NCBI GenBank assembly: GCA_015061685.1 | Contig: SUWD01000025.1 | Span: 1-39,994, forward strand | Source of the DNA: Lentisphaerota bacterium | GTDB taxonomy: Bacteria > Verrucomicrobiota > Lentisphaeria > Victivallales > Victivallaceae | Length of the DNA: 39,994 bases | Reading direction: 5' to 3' | Shown here: positions 32,501 to 39,623 of the stretch, piece after piece | Layout of the letters: each line of letters opens with the position of its first letter | Position numbering within the stretch: position 1 is the first letter of the stretch | Program-made: the position numbers and the translations under genes | Notes under the pieces: generated by a model | Database searches by the model: none | What the model was told of the DNA's origin: nothing | What the model saw: the letters and a program-made list of their open reading frames with translations, nothing else

Positions 32501-33260
32501 TAATGGATTGCTGCGGAGATAATTTTCCTACGCCCTGGGTAAGAAAACCGGTAATTGCAGCAGCGTTTTTCCATTCATTTTTTTCAAGTTTTCCATCAAT
32601 AACAGGAGCTTTTGCGATTTGAGGGATTCGGATGTATGGAGATAACAGCTCTGTTGGTTTAATAGTGTTAGTTTGCTGATCAGCAGTTTCTTTTTTATCC
32701 TTATCAACGACCTGCACGGCGGCTTCATCAAAATAAACGGTACCTTTTCTTACATGAAAAGCCGGACAGAAAGAAACTGTTTTCACCGGAGGGGTGCCGT
32801 ATTCAACAGGTATTGTCATTGAAAATTCATATTTTTTCCATTGATCTGAATTTACTTCTGCCAATTCTGTTTTTACCGAACCGAGAAAATCTCTTTTGCC
32901 GTACAAATAACAGTAAACAGAGAAATTACCGTTACCTTTTGCCCACACGGAAACGGTTATTTTTCTTTTTTTATTCAACCTCAATTCATCCTTAAAACGG
33001 AAAGCTGCATCTTTCCCAGAACTTTCTACCTTTACGGCACAGGATCCGCGATACGCCTCTAATGCATCGGAAATTATCGTAAAATCGCCTTTGTATGCAG
33101 ATGATTTTGCCCAAAATGCAGGAAAGTTTGTTTTAGGAGATTGCTCTTCAAATCCGGCGTTTTTCAAAAGATTTTTTGGCATCCCGAATGCTGAAACAGC
33201 AGTCAGCATTACAACCAAAATGACTGCCTTTTTTTTCAAATACTTGAATTTTTTTCTCAT
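29505..33260 (-). CDS. Large secreted carbohydrate-binding/glycosidase-like protein
   Basis: 1251 residues. Signal peptide after RKKFKYLKKK (about 10-26, cut near AFG). Residues 27-190 form a CBM4/9-like jelly roll (NLLKNAGFEEQ), 208-420 a CBM9-like module (IPQIAKAPVIDGKLEKNEW, YISYDEKNLYFALKS), then beta-sandwich linkers to about 870. Residues 880-1150 are TIM-barrel-like (YPKLKIPVKSILTNAHKYGA, FGFDGVYLDVSQP, VVTAGEEWG), ending with a beta domain. The barrel resembles uncharacterised glycosidase-like families rather than a named GH; Asp in GVYLD and Glu in AGEEW are candidate acids. Probably cell-surface or secreted polysaccharide degradation. Start preceded by AAAGG. Confidence 0.8.
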   Translation of the reverse strand: MRKKFKYLKKKAVILVVMLTAVSAFGMPKNLLKNAGFEEQSPKTNFPAFWAKSSAYKGDFTIISDALEAYRGSCAVKVESSGKDAAFRFKDELRLNKKRKITVSVWAKGNGNFSVYCYLYGKRDFLGSVKTELAEVNSDQWKKYEFSMTIPVEYGTPPVKTVSFCPAFHVRKGTVYFDEAAVQVVDKDKKETADQQTNTIKPTELLSPYIRIPQIAKAPVIDGKLEKNEWKNAAAITGFLTQGVGKLSPQQSIIYISYDEKNLYFALKSTVIGLFKKGTAGRDNIKINGEAFEIWISPQEKQWFQFLGVPAGGFIDVSYTDDIKWNGNIKYASLFEDSGETAGGILTFNKTFWTAEVVIPLKDIGFSAPPPAGTVWRMNFCRDLAEINGKNRNVEQWTSWSPTKNHFTDTSFFGYVEFGGNSPAVQLSGFGDPLNGLINVNGTVNIPQTENIKLSSTIKVLDTGKILVEKDMLLSSKGEKRFSLEELVKISRTTDLVLEFSASDRNNTQRYIYSKIPFTCTSAFDVKVIPVYAKGFVDIELDTGRVSGICKNDRISVSIEGTEISGEKIILTPGEKIKFRFDISKLKTGDYIVKSYVANQNKKVIVSSAVSLKIPEKPEWLDNTIGISEKVPAPWVPVKTNGKNISVTDRKYVLADNGLPEQITVFDTNIFAGKPSVNFIINGKPADIVFEPIQNTSAKDTESSYVIKGDAGNFNFTGTLCTEYDGFSLLKFAVTPEKPLEIDAIYMDFPFNKDIAMYVRAFTYLPTYKNYSASLYEGTSNAKKVDIGGKWIYNPGWIWTEDFINTIWLGNDKIGFALATESDENIKGKKHIEFIKKDNTTIMRVHLVSSPIMLDKSVKYEYAWQATPVKPETKDPKKWHASYYANWPEDFSKRLYVGAQYGLISLSYPKLKIPVKSILTNAHKYGAKVVPDFYLSAAQFNTPEQKLFGHEWEITPRQSWSNMGIASASSSHLDFLLHTAKCYVEKFGFDGVYLDVSQPVASDNPYHDAGYTDENGRKHPTAVIWKLRELYKRLYTYLHTNGKDGVVFAHTAPMPGIVGFVDVVTAGEEWGAERENFYKRLSPDMFRTKEMHIQYGVPHTFYSFHQYSWRVNNPVPLEEILMMTLPHRVLPTIGDRNGGKEIIPVWDLMDKWITSSDFIPYWSPESPAKTNSESVLASVYNKESEKQALMIVSNWGYDAAEANISVDFAPADASQIKMTEVYPGNGIIPVNNNSVSFPLKARGLKIIRIDY

Positions 33261-33287
33261 TGTACCAACCTTTCATAAATTTGATGG

Positions 33288-33311
33288 GTGAACATATTTA
33301 CATATTTTCAC
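33288..33311 (-). promoter_or_regulatory. 24-bp near-palindrome upstream of the secreted glycosidase gene
   Basis: Arms GTGAACATAT and ATATTTTCAC (9 of 10 bases complementary) around TTAC, 28-51 bp before the ATG at 33260. The position and symmetry suit a regulator-binding site. Confidence 0.5.
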
Positions 33312-33348
33312 AGAATCCCCCTTTTTTTGAAGGTTCTGCAAAAAACTG

Positions 33349-34236
33349 TCAATGAATATTTTTTAATGCAGTTGCAGCCTGGAGATCAGAGCAAAGTTTT
33401 TTGACCAGAATATTGTGTATATCGGATTTTACTTCACTCTGCACACATTGTAATTTCGGAGCGGAATAAAGCAGAGAGATGATATGGTTGAAATCGACAC
33501 TTCCCATCCCGATGCCGCTGTGAGTATCAGAAAAACCATCGTTATCATGTAAATGACAGGTCATGACATGGGGAAGCATTTTTTCCAGTGCGGCATTTTC
33601 CCAATGGGGTTCAGTGCCAGCCAAACGCCAGCAATCTGCGGCATTGCACTCCATGAAATATCTGCCTTTATCCATCAAATTTGCATGACCGGCATCATAA
33701 CAGAATCCAAGGTATTCACTGTCAAAACAACTTTTCAGATAAAGCAGCGAGTCAGGAGAATTACACGGCGACCAAATATTTTCAACACATATTGCCACCC
33801 GATATTTTTCAGCAACAGGAAGCAGTTTTTCCAACATAAAGCGGATATTTTCCAAATGTTTATCGCTGCTGATTTCAGGGAAAAAACAATCTGTACCAAC
33901 ATGTATCGTCACTGTTTTCACCCCCATATCAGAGGCAATACGCAAAGAATCAGAATGCAGCTCAACTGATTTTTTACGCATCTTTTCATCCGGACAATTC
34001 AAATCAATATTTCTGCCGCAAGGCGAATGTGCATCCAAAAAATTCAATCTCTCAAATTCCAATTCTTTCAAAAAAATATCCTGCATCTTGCAATCATTGC
34101 GTACAGCATTGATAAAGTACGGAGAAAGCACAATATTTTCCGCACCGGCGATAGAAAATTCATGCAGAACAGTACGGCGTCTTTTATCATCTGCCGCAGA
34201 AAAATCAAAAAAATATGTCAAAGGAATTTTTTTCAT
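33349..34236 (-). CDS. Sugar phosphate isomerase/epimerase-like TIM-barrel protein
   Basis: 295 residues, xylose isomerase-like family. LNFLDAHSPCGRNIDLNCP, KTVTIHVGTDCFF, VAICVENIWSP with the metal-ligand Glu, GFCYDAGHANLM with Asp-x2-His, MTCHLHDNDGFSDTH and the closing QSEVKS Glu are in the expected order, so a metal site should be intact. Start overlaps the upstream fusion gene by 4 bp. Substrate unknown. Confidence 0.88.
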   Translation of the reverse strand: MKKIPLTYFFDFSAADDKRRRTVLHEFSIAGAENIVLSPYFINAVRNDCKMQDIFLKELEFERLNFLDAHSPCGRNIDLNCPDEKMRKKSVELHSDSLRIASDMGVKTVTIHVGTDCFFPEISSDKHLENIRFMLEKLLPVAEKYRVAICVENIWSPCNSPDSLLYLKSCFDSEYLGFCYDAGHANLMDKGRYFMECNAADCWRLAGTEPHWENAALEKMLPHVMTCHLHDNDGFSDTHSGIGMGSVDFNHIISLLYSAPKLQCVQSEVKSDIHNILVKKLCSDLQAATALKNIH

Positions 34237-35990
34237 AATTCTATCATTCTTTTTATTCTCTGCAATGAAGAAAAGGGATTACTCTCCCTGCCGTTATGAA
34301 TTTCAAGAATCATCGGGGCATGAAAAATACCGTTTTGCCATGCCTCAAAAATCCAATACATATTTGGATGCCCCGTATTGCCGGAGCAAATGTGTGTATG
34401 TCCGGAAAGATGATTTTTTCCGGGAGTAACCATACACTCAAACTGATGCAAGTGCAATCCATTCAAATAGTTCCCACACATTTCAAGCCATTTGGCAGTA
34501 TCATATTTCTCTGAATACGGATAATTTGAATATGCATGACCGCTGTCAAAATGACAACCCCAAAGAAGTGAACCAGTTAATTTACGCAATTTCTCAACAA
34601 AGGTAATACATTCCTCCGGAATAAATCCGAAAGGTCTGGTCATATCAGGCTGATAATGAGGTTTCATGTGCAGATTTTCAATACCGACTGCAATTTTATT
34701 ATCAATAAGTACATGCAGTTTTTCTGCATAGATTTCCGCAATTCTATCCAAATCATGCTCCATTTGCTCCAACGGGATGCGTGGTACATGAATTGTCACC
34801 CTGTCACATTCCGCATCAATGACCGTCTGCAATGTTTCAGCAAAAAGTTTTTCCGCATCCGCATCATTTTCAAAGAACATATCCGGCATGTGCATCGAAA
34901 GCAGCCTGCCACCGGCTTTTCGCCATTTTTTCAGCTGTTCCATACGCAATCCTGGAGCAACCTTCCGAACTGCAATGCAGTTCCATTCCACTACCGGAAT
35001 ATTTTCTGCGATGGCACGCTCCATATATAATTCATGCTCTTTTTTTACGGAAATTCCAAGATTGGCAAGAAATTCATCCTGCTCTTTTTTGCTCCATTTT
35101 TTGAATACAGCAGGATATTTTTCAATTTTGCCACACAAATGCAAAGCTTCTCCGAAGTGTGGTACATAAACTTTTATTTCCGGATCTTTTTTTCTGATTT
35201 CAGCTTCTGCCATAACTGCGTGACGGTGCGTCCATAAATCATGCGACAGTCTGCCAAGTTCATATAAATGAGTCAAAATTACCGAACCGCATTTTCTCCG
35301 CGTAATAAAATCAACAAAATCATACAGCTGTGAAAAATCTTTGCCATTTGCATCGTCACGTCCGAGAAAAATATGTCCGAATGTATAATCAACCTCACTC
35401 ATATCCGGAATACCGGCACTGAAATCGCGGATATCGGCAGGCATGAAAATTTTTATTCCGTCAGGCAGTTCAATGTTGTATGAACAAGAAGGATATCCCG
35501 TTTTGCCGGCTTCATTGTGATAGCCGCATTCAGCAGTGATCCTGATATCATGCAATACTGTACTTTCTCCATCTTTGAGAATTATCATTTGGTCAAAGCC
35601 GACACCGTAGCGATAGTTGAATTCATCGGCAAAACGACTTGAAACAATCCAGCGGAATGAAGGATCGTCAATTTTTTTCACCAACTGAGACTGACAATGA
35701 TCCGGATGCAGATGAGTTATTATCGCAAAAGATATTTTCTGATTTATAAGAGAGGCTATCTCATTCAGTTCAATATCATCTTCCTTGCAGTCAAAATAAT
35801 TGAATGACGGATCAACCAGCCAAAAAATATTTGCTGTCGAAAATATATAGCTTGCACAATTCGGAAAACGGACGACGGTATGTTTCTCCGCCGTCATTTC
35901 CAGGTCAAGCAGAAAATTACGCCAGATACTGAAACGTTCAGCAATCATTTTCTGACGGATATTTTCAGTGAAATCATTCATTTTTATCAT
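34233..35990 (-). CDS. Metallo-beta-lactamase fold / sugar isomerase TIM-barrel fusion
   Basis: 585 residues with two enzyme domains. N-terminal metallo-beta-lactamase fold (about 30-290): ITHLHPDHCQS gives H93-x-H95-x-D97-H98, with further ligands in ECGYHNE, MPADIRD and VPHFGEALHL. C-terminal xylose isomerase-like TIM barrel (about 330-585): NIPVVEWNC, VTIHVPRIP, VGIENLHMKP, WGCHFDSGHAYS and a closing MILEIHNGR. UlaG (a lactonase of this fold) and UlaE (an epimerase of this barrel family) act in one pathway in enteric bacteria, so a lactonase/epimerase pair in one chain is a reasonable guess, not shown. ATG 35981 (MNDF) is an alternative start. Confidence 0.82.
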   Translation of the reverse strand: MIKMNDFTENIRQKMIAERFSIWRNFLLDLEMTAEKHTVVRFPNCASYIFSTANIFWLVDPSFNYFDCKEDDIELNEIASLINQKISFAIITHLHPDHCQSQLVKKIDDPSFRWIVSSRFADEFNYRYGVGFDQMIILKDGESTVLHDIRITAECGYHNEAGKTGYPSCSYNIELPDGIKIFMPADIRDFSAGIPDMSEVDYTFGHIFLGRDDANGKDFSQLYDFVDFITRRKCGSVILTHLYELGRLSHDLWTHRHAVMAEAEIRKKDPEIKVYVPHFGEALHLCGKIEKYPAVFKKWSKKEQDEFLANLGISVKKEHELYMERAIAENIPVVEWNCIAVRKVAPGLRMEQLKKWRKAGGRLLSMHMPDMFFENDADAEKLFAETLQTVIDAECDRVTIHVPRIPLEQMEHDLDRIAEIYAEKLHVLIDNKIAVGIENLHMKPHYQPDMTRPFGFIPEECITFVEKLRKLTGSLLWGCHFDSGHAYSNYPYSEKYDTAKWLEMCGNYLNGLHLHQFECMVTPGKNHLSGHTHICSGNTGHPNMYWIFEAWQNGIFHAPMILEIHNGRESNPFSSLQRIKRMIEL

Positions 35991-36078
35991 TACTGCCCGA
36001 TAAAAATATACAAATATGGCTCGTAAAACAGATCAAAATACAGATGGATAATTTTATATATTTATTATCTTCATAAAC

Positions 36079-36741
36079 TTAATTGTGAACACTGCCCCAG
36101 AATGGATCTGCATTGAGATCTTCATAGTTTTCAGGCGAATCAGGAATGGCTTTTTCCTTGAAATGCTCAACATGTCCATCTACCATCAACGCATTGCAAC
36201 CGCCGGAATGGCGAAATTCAAACGGTCTGTCGGCTGCATTTATGTAATACAAGTTTGCACCGTTGCCTGCTTCGCTGAACCACATGCGTGAAGTTGGATT
36301 TTTTATGGATCCCAATTTGCGGCATATTATTTCTTCTTTAGGTGGATAAAATGTATAGTAATTAAGTCCGAAGTTCCATGTTCTCACACCTTCCGTAACA
36401 ATATCAGATGGGCACTTATACATTTTATAACCGTAATTTTTTTCTGCGTTATCAGAATAATAAAAGTCTTTAATATATCCGGCATTCATCAATACTTTAT
36501 ACCATGTGACATTTTCTTTTTTCTGTTTATCCCAACCGATGACAGTAGGGAAAGCTCCGTCATTATTGTCTGAATAAAGCTGAACTTCCATTCCAAACTG
36601 ACGCATGTTGCTGGTACAGGAGACTTGTCTGCCGCGTTCCCGGGCTTGCTGCAGAGCTGGAAGCAATATTGCTGCTAAAATTGCAATAATGGCAATGACT
36701 ACGAGCAATTCGATCAGAGTAAAAAGGTGGCGTTTTTTCAT
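36079..36741 (-). CDS. Prepilin-type protein with H-X9-DG motif (DUF1559-like)
   Basis: 220 residues. The N terminus [20 protein letters not shown] has the type IV pilin/pseudopilin pattern with Glu at position +5 of the helix. The usual Gly before the Phe is Leu. The C-terminal part carries the H-X9-DG motif (His of [15 protein letters not shown]) typical of the large pseudopilin-like families of Planctomycetes and Lentisphaerota, where many copies sit beside sugar genes. Four Cys suggest disulfides. AAGGA nine bases upstream of the ATG. Role unknown; probably a surface or periplasmic substrate-handling protein. Confidence 0.9.
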   Translation of the reverse strand: MKKRHLFTLIELLVVIAIIAILAAILLPALQQARERGRQVSCTSNMRQFGMEVQLYSDNNDGAFPTVIGWDKQKKENVTWYKVLMNAGYIKDFYYSDNAEKNYGYKMYKCPSDIVTEGVRTWNFGLNYYTFYPPKEEIICRKLGSIKNPTSRMWFSEAGNGANLYYINAADRPFEFRHSGGCNALMVDGHVEHFKEKAIPDSPENYEDLNADPFWGSVHN

Positions 36742-36825
36742 TTTTTAATCCTTGTGCTATTGTATTGAGAACTGATATCTTGTAAAACACCGCAAGTACA
36801 GGTGTGTTATTTTCTGATAAAAATA

Positions 36826-37884
36826 TTAATTCGCATATTTTTTTACATGGATCAATGCTTCTTTGAGTGAAAACTCCGCAAGTCCGGTATATACATCTCC
36901 GCAGCCGTAATACATCATCACATTATCGCCAATAACAACATTGGCACACGGGAATACACAATGCAATCCAACTTCATTGACTTCATAATCCATTTCCGGG
37001 GAAAAGACGGGATCGGGAGTGCGGGCGATCACTTTGGTCGGATCTTCCCGGTCAAGCAGTGCCAAGCCGACATAATATTTCCCCATGCGGGCAACGCCAT
37101 GGTATGTCATCAGCCAGCCGTCATCAGTAGGAATAGGCACACCTGAACCACCAACTTTCATCTCTTCCCACTTCTGCTGCGGTGCAAGTAAAAGTACCTC
37201 ATCCATTATATCTTCGCCGTCGATCATATTCCAACCCATTTCACGTTTATTAGTACTCCAGAAATCAAGTTTGCCGGAAAATGCCAACCAGATGCAGCCG
37301 GGATGATAATGCAATGGCAATGTCCATGGAATAAACGCGGTAGGACGGTGAAGCATTGCATATTTACCATTGATTTTTTCGGGAAATAATGCCACATTGG
37401 CATCAGAAATATGTTCACTGGTAATGGGACCAAGTTTTTCAAACGTTTTGAAGTCATGGGTCACTGCCAACCCGACACGACGATATTCATCAAACCAGGT
37501 CGGATTCAGATTGCCGTCAGGTCCTGGAACCCGTACCCCCGATGCAAAATCATTCATATTTATTGCCCGTCCGGCATAGGCGATGACATATTTCCCCTCA
37601 AGATAGGTTATTCTGGCATCTTCGCAACCTGCATGATCAAACGTTCCGGGATTTATATCTCCATCCATCCATGGAGTTTCATTTTCTTCAAAATGATATC
37701 CGTCTTTACTCCACGCATAACCGAGGCGAATAATACCATCAGCCGGATTCGGGTCTGCTGTAAAAAGCATATGGAATTTTTCACCATCATAAATAACTCC
37801 CGGATTGCGGGCAGAACCTCTCCATTGAAATTCGGAACGGGGTCGCAAAATTGGATTTCCCCCGTAACGTTTGATTTTAAGCAT
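36826..37884 (-). CDS. GH130-type glycoside phosphorylase/hydrolase
   Basis: 352 residues from ATG 37884 (AAGGAG six bases upstream; an earlier in-frame start at 37902 is inside the regulator gene). Five-bladed propeller with RNPGVIYDGEKFHMLFTA, RLGYAWSKDGYHF, and HAGCEDARIT, the GH130 'EDPRI' site with Ala instead of Pro (Glu88, Asp89, Arg91). Known members phosphorolyse beta-mannosides such as mannosyl-glucose or mannobiose; hydrolase members also exist. No signal peptide. Its start overlaps the regulator stop by 8 bp. Confidence 0.9.
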   Translation of the reverse strand: MLKIKRYGGNPILRPRSEFQWRGSARNPGVIYDGEKFHMLFTADPNPADGIIRLGYAWSKDGYHFEENETPWMDGDINPGTFDHAGCEDARITYLEGKYVIAYAGRAINMNDFASGVRVPGPDGNLNPTWFDEYRRVGLAVTHDFKTFEKLGPITSEHISDANVALFPEKINGKYAMLHRPTAFIPWTLPLHYHPGCIWLAFSGKLDFWSTNKREMGWNMIDGEDIMDEVLLLAPQQKWEEMKVGGSGVPIPTDDGWLMTYHGVARMGKYYVGLALLDREDPTKVIARTPDPVFSPEMDYEVNEVGLHCVFPCANVVIGDNVMMYYGCGDVYTGLAEFSLKEALIHVKKYAN

Positions 37885-38989
37885 ACATGACTCCTTCTGC
37901 ATTGACCGTCTGAAGTTGCGGTGCCAATTTGATTATATTACTGTCAGCTTTAATTTTACTATTCATAAGCAAAAGGGCCTGTTCTGCCATTTCGTAAAAT
38001 CCAACCTGTGTGGTGGTGAAATAGTAGTCGCCGAACAAGTTGCGGAAAATTCCGTCATAGCCGAGAATCTGAATGTCTGCTTTTTCCGATTGAGCCGCCC
38101 GCAATGCTCCCAACGCAAGCGAATCATTGGTACAGAGTATTGCATCCGGGGTTCCTCCTGAACGGAGAGCTTTTTTGACCGCCAGAAAAGCATATTCAGC
38201 CTGCTGCTTGCCGTTATGGGCACACTCCACTTCAATCACTGCATCTTTCAGCAAAGAGGATGAGTAATCATTGATACCTTTGCAAAATCCGCGAATACGC
38301 TCCTGATATGTGCAATCGCCAAGGGGCAGTTTCTGACTGAGGATCATGAATTTTTCAGCCTGTTTGGAAATAGCATGTTCAACCAGATGATATGCTCCGG
38401 CAAAGTCATCGTTGATAATGGCATACATATTTTCAGGCATCGATTCCAACTTATCGGCAAGGTAGTTGAGATAGAAGAATTTTTTCTCCGGAAACTCCTT
38501 CGCCAAAGCAGAAATACTGTCAAATTTATCGAAATCAAAAACAATTACTCCGCGGAAATCAAATTCTTTAGATTGTTCGTAACGCTGTATCAACTTTTTT
38601 GAATCCCCCGTCATGATCACTGTTTCAACGCCAATATTTTTGGCTGTTTCTGCGATCCCTGAATAGAAATAGTGATGCATCGGATAGGTTTGCGGTTGAT
38701 TCGTACTGAAGTTGCTCCACACTCCGCAAATGGGCTGTTTGAAACAGGGTTCTTCACCGACAAAAGTTCCTTTTTTGGGACGGCGGAAGCAAATTCCGTC
38801 ACGAACCAATTCCTGCAAAGCAAGATCAGCGGTACGAATGCTGACTCCTGCAGCCTCGGCAATTTCGGTGACATTAGGAAGTTTGCTCAACGGTTGAAAC
38901 TGTTTTTCCTCGATCAACTTTTTCAACGAATCCCGCAACTGCAAATAAACAGGGGTATCGGCTTGTTTGCATATCTCTATTTTTAACAT
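37877..38989 (-). CDS. GntR-type HTH / LacI-type sensor regulator
   Basis: 370 residues. Winged HTH of the GntR class at 1-72 (VYLQLRDSLKKLIEEKQ, LPNVTEIAEAAGVSIRTADL, KGTFVGEEP), then a LacI/periplasmic-binding-protein-like sensor (about 90-370: GVVIFDFDKF, AIINDDFAGAYHLVEHAI, PDAILCTNDSLALGALRAA, GYDG, FTTTQVGFYEMAEQALLLM). This is the AraR layout; the ligand is probably a sugar of the locus. The promoter 39046-39074 and the phased repeats at 39000-39037 suggest autoregulation. Co-transcribed with GH130. Confidence 0.93.
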   Translation of the reverse strand: MLKIEICKQADTPVYLQLRDSLKKLIEEKQFQPLSKLPNVTEIAEAAGVSIRTADLALQELVRDGICFRRPKKGTFVGEEPCFKQPICGVWSNFSTNQPQTYPMHHYFYSGIAETAKNIGVETVIMTGDSKKLIQRYEQSKEFDFRGVIVFDFDKFDSISALAKEFPEKKFFYLNYLADKLESMPENMYAIINDDFAGAYHLVEHAISKQAEKFMILSQKLPLGDCTYQERIRGFCKGINDYSSSLLKDAVIEVECAHNGKQQAEYAFLAVKKALRSGGTPDAILCTNDSLALGALRAAQSEKADIQILGYDGIFRNLFGDYYFTTTQVGFYEMAEQALLLMNSKIKADSNIIKLAPQLQTVNAEGVMYA

Positions 38990-38999
38990 ATATGTTTCC

Positions 39000-39037
39000 T
39001 GATTCTACCTTTGATTATTTTTTGATTATACTTGATT
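39000..39037 (-). promoter_or_regulatory. Phased TGATT/AATCA repeats in the regulator leader
   Basis: On the minus strand AATCA occurs four times (plus-strand TGATT starting at 39000, 39012, 39023 and 39033), spaced 12, 11 and 10 bp, three of them as TAATCA. They fill the leader between the -10 box and the start of the regulator gene, a position where a bound repressor would block transcription. Confidence 0.55.
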
Positions 39038-39045
39038 ATACCTTT

Positions 39046-39074
39046 AAAATACACCTGAAAAATATTTTTGTCAA
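39046..39074 (-). promoter_or_regulatory. Promoter of the regulator-GH130 operon
   Basis: Minus strand TTGACA (39069-39074), 17-bp spacer, TATTTT (39046-39051); perfect -35 box. Confidence 0.7.
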
Positions 39075-39121
39075 CCTTCGGAAGAAAAAAAAGTCGAAAA
39101 AAAGCAGTTGACGATTGTAAA

Positions 39122-39161
39122 AGTAAACGCACGCTCTTTTTGATAGCAGTGTGCGTTTACT
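39122..39161. repeat. Inverted repeat, IS30-like end
   Basis: AGTAAACGCAC (39122-39132) and GTGCGTTTACT (39151-39161) are an 11-bp perfect inverted repeat. The right arm continues ATGACAAA and is repeated as GTGCGTTTACTATAACAAA at 39260-39278. The region 38990-39294 contains this, the promoter and leader repeats above and an 18-bp palindrome; I see no gene in it. Confidence 0.7.
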
Positions 39162-39242
39162 ATGACAAACAGTAATTGTGCATTTAGTCTGACAAATTGA
39201 AATATTGGTTATAGATGTGCTATCATAAAAGTCATGGTTATT

Positions 39243-39260
39243 CCCCCTCCCGGGAGGGGG
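39243..39260. repeat. 18-bp perfect palindrome
   Basis: CCCCCTCCCGGGAGGGGG, perfectly self-complementary, abutting the third copy of the IS end-like sequence. Could be a hairpin of the element, a recombination-favoured site or a regulator site. Confidence 0.8.
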
Positions 39261-39294
39261 TGCGTTTACTATAACAAATTTTATGGAGGAAACC

Positions 39295-39486
39295 ATGGGG
39301 CATCTAACCAAAACAGAGCGGCATCGTATTGAACAACTGCTTCGGCAACAGAAAAAATTTCAAGAGATTGCAATATCGGTCTCCGCCGGACTTTTTTACG
39401 ATTTTCTCAAAACGATATCGGGGGATGAAGTTGAAAAGTTGAGAATATATGCTATTGTAATACACCGTTCGGGACTTTTTTGTTAA
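39295..39486 (+). pseudogene. Truncated IS30-like transposase, N-terminal fragment
   Basis: From ATG 39295 (GGAGG upstream) the first 18 codons read MGHLTKTERHRIEQLLRQ, then KKFQEIA, resembling the N-terminal HTH of IS30-family transposases (HLT..ER..IE.LL..G...REIA). The homology stops there and the frame runs into unrelated sequence ending at 39486. The rest of the transposase (recognition helix, DDE domain) is absent. An IS30-like end sequence precedes it at 39260-39278. Confidence 0.6.
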
Positions 39487-39528
39487 ATATTAAAGATTTG
39501 AGCGTTTTTAATATATAACGAGTCCCGA
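39469..39528. repeat. Long imperfect inverted repeat near the CapA gene
   Basis: TCGGGACT (39469-39476) and AGTCCCGA (39521-39528) form an 8-bp outer stem; TTAAATATTAAA (39483-39494) and TTTTTAATATATAA (39505-39518) can pair imperfectly inside. A stem of this size in the leader of the next gene may be a structural RNA or the end of the mobile fragment. Confidence 0.6.
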
Positions 39529-39542
39529 CAATTTCAATCAAC

Positions 39543-39561
39543 TCCGGTAATTTTTACCGGA
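39543..39561. repeat. 8-bp hairpin before the CapA-like gene
   Basis: TCCGGTAA-TTT-TTACCGGA, a perfect 8-bp stem with 3-nt loop, no T run after it on the plus strand, 62 bp before ATG 39624. Confidence 0.65.
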
Positions 39562-39623
39562 CAGTAGTGCGGAAATGTACAAAAGGATGATAAATGATCC
39601 GGACAGCTGTCACAGGAGGAAAA

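Noticed and set aside
36789..36808. Hairpin ACACC/GGTGT with T run after GH130 (minus strand)
   Set aside because: Stem of only five base pairs with a 9-nt loop; too weak to call a terminator.
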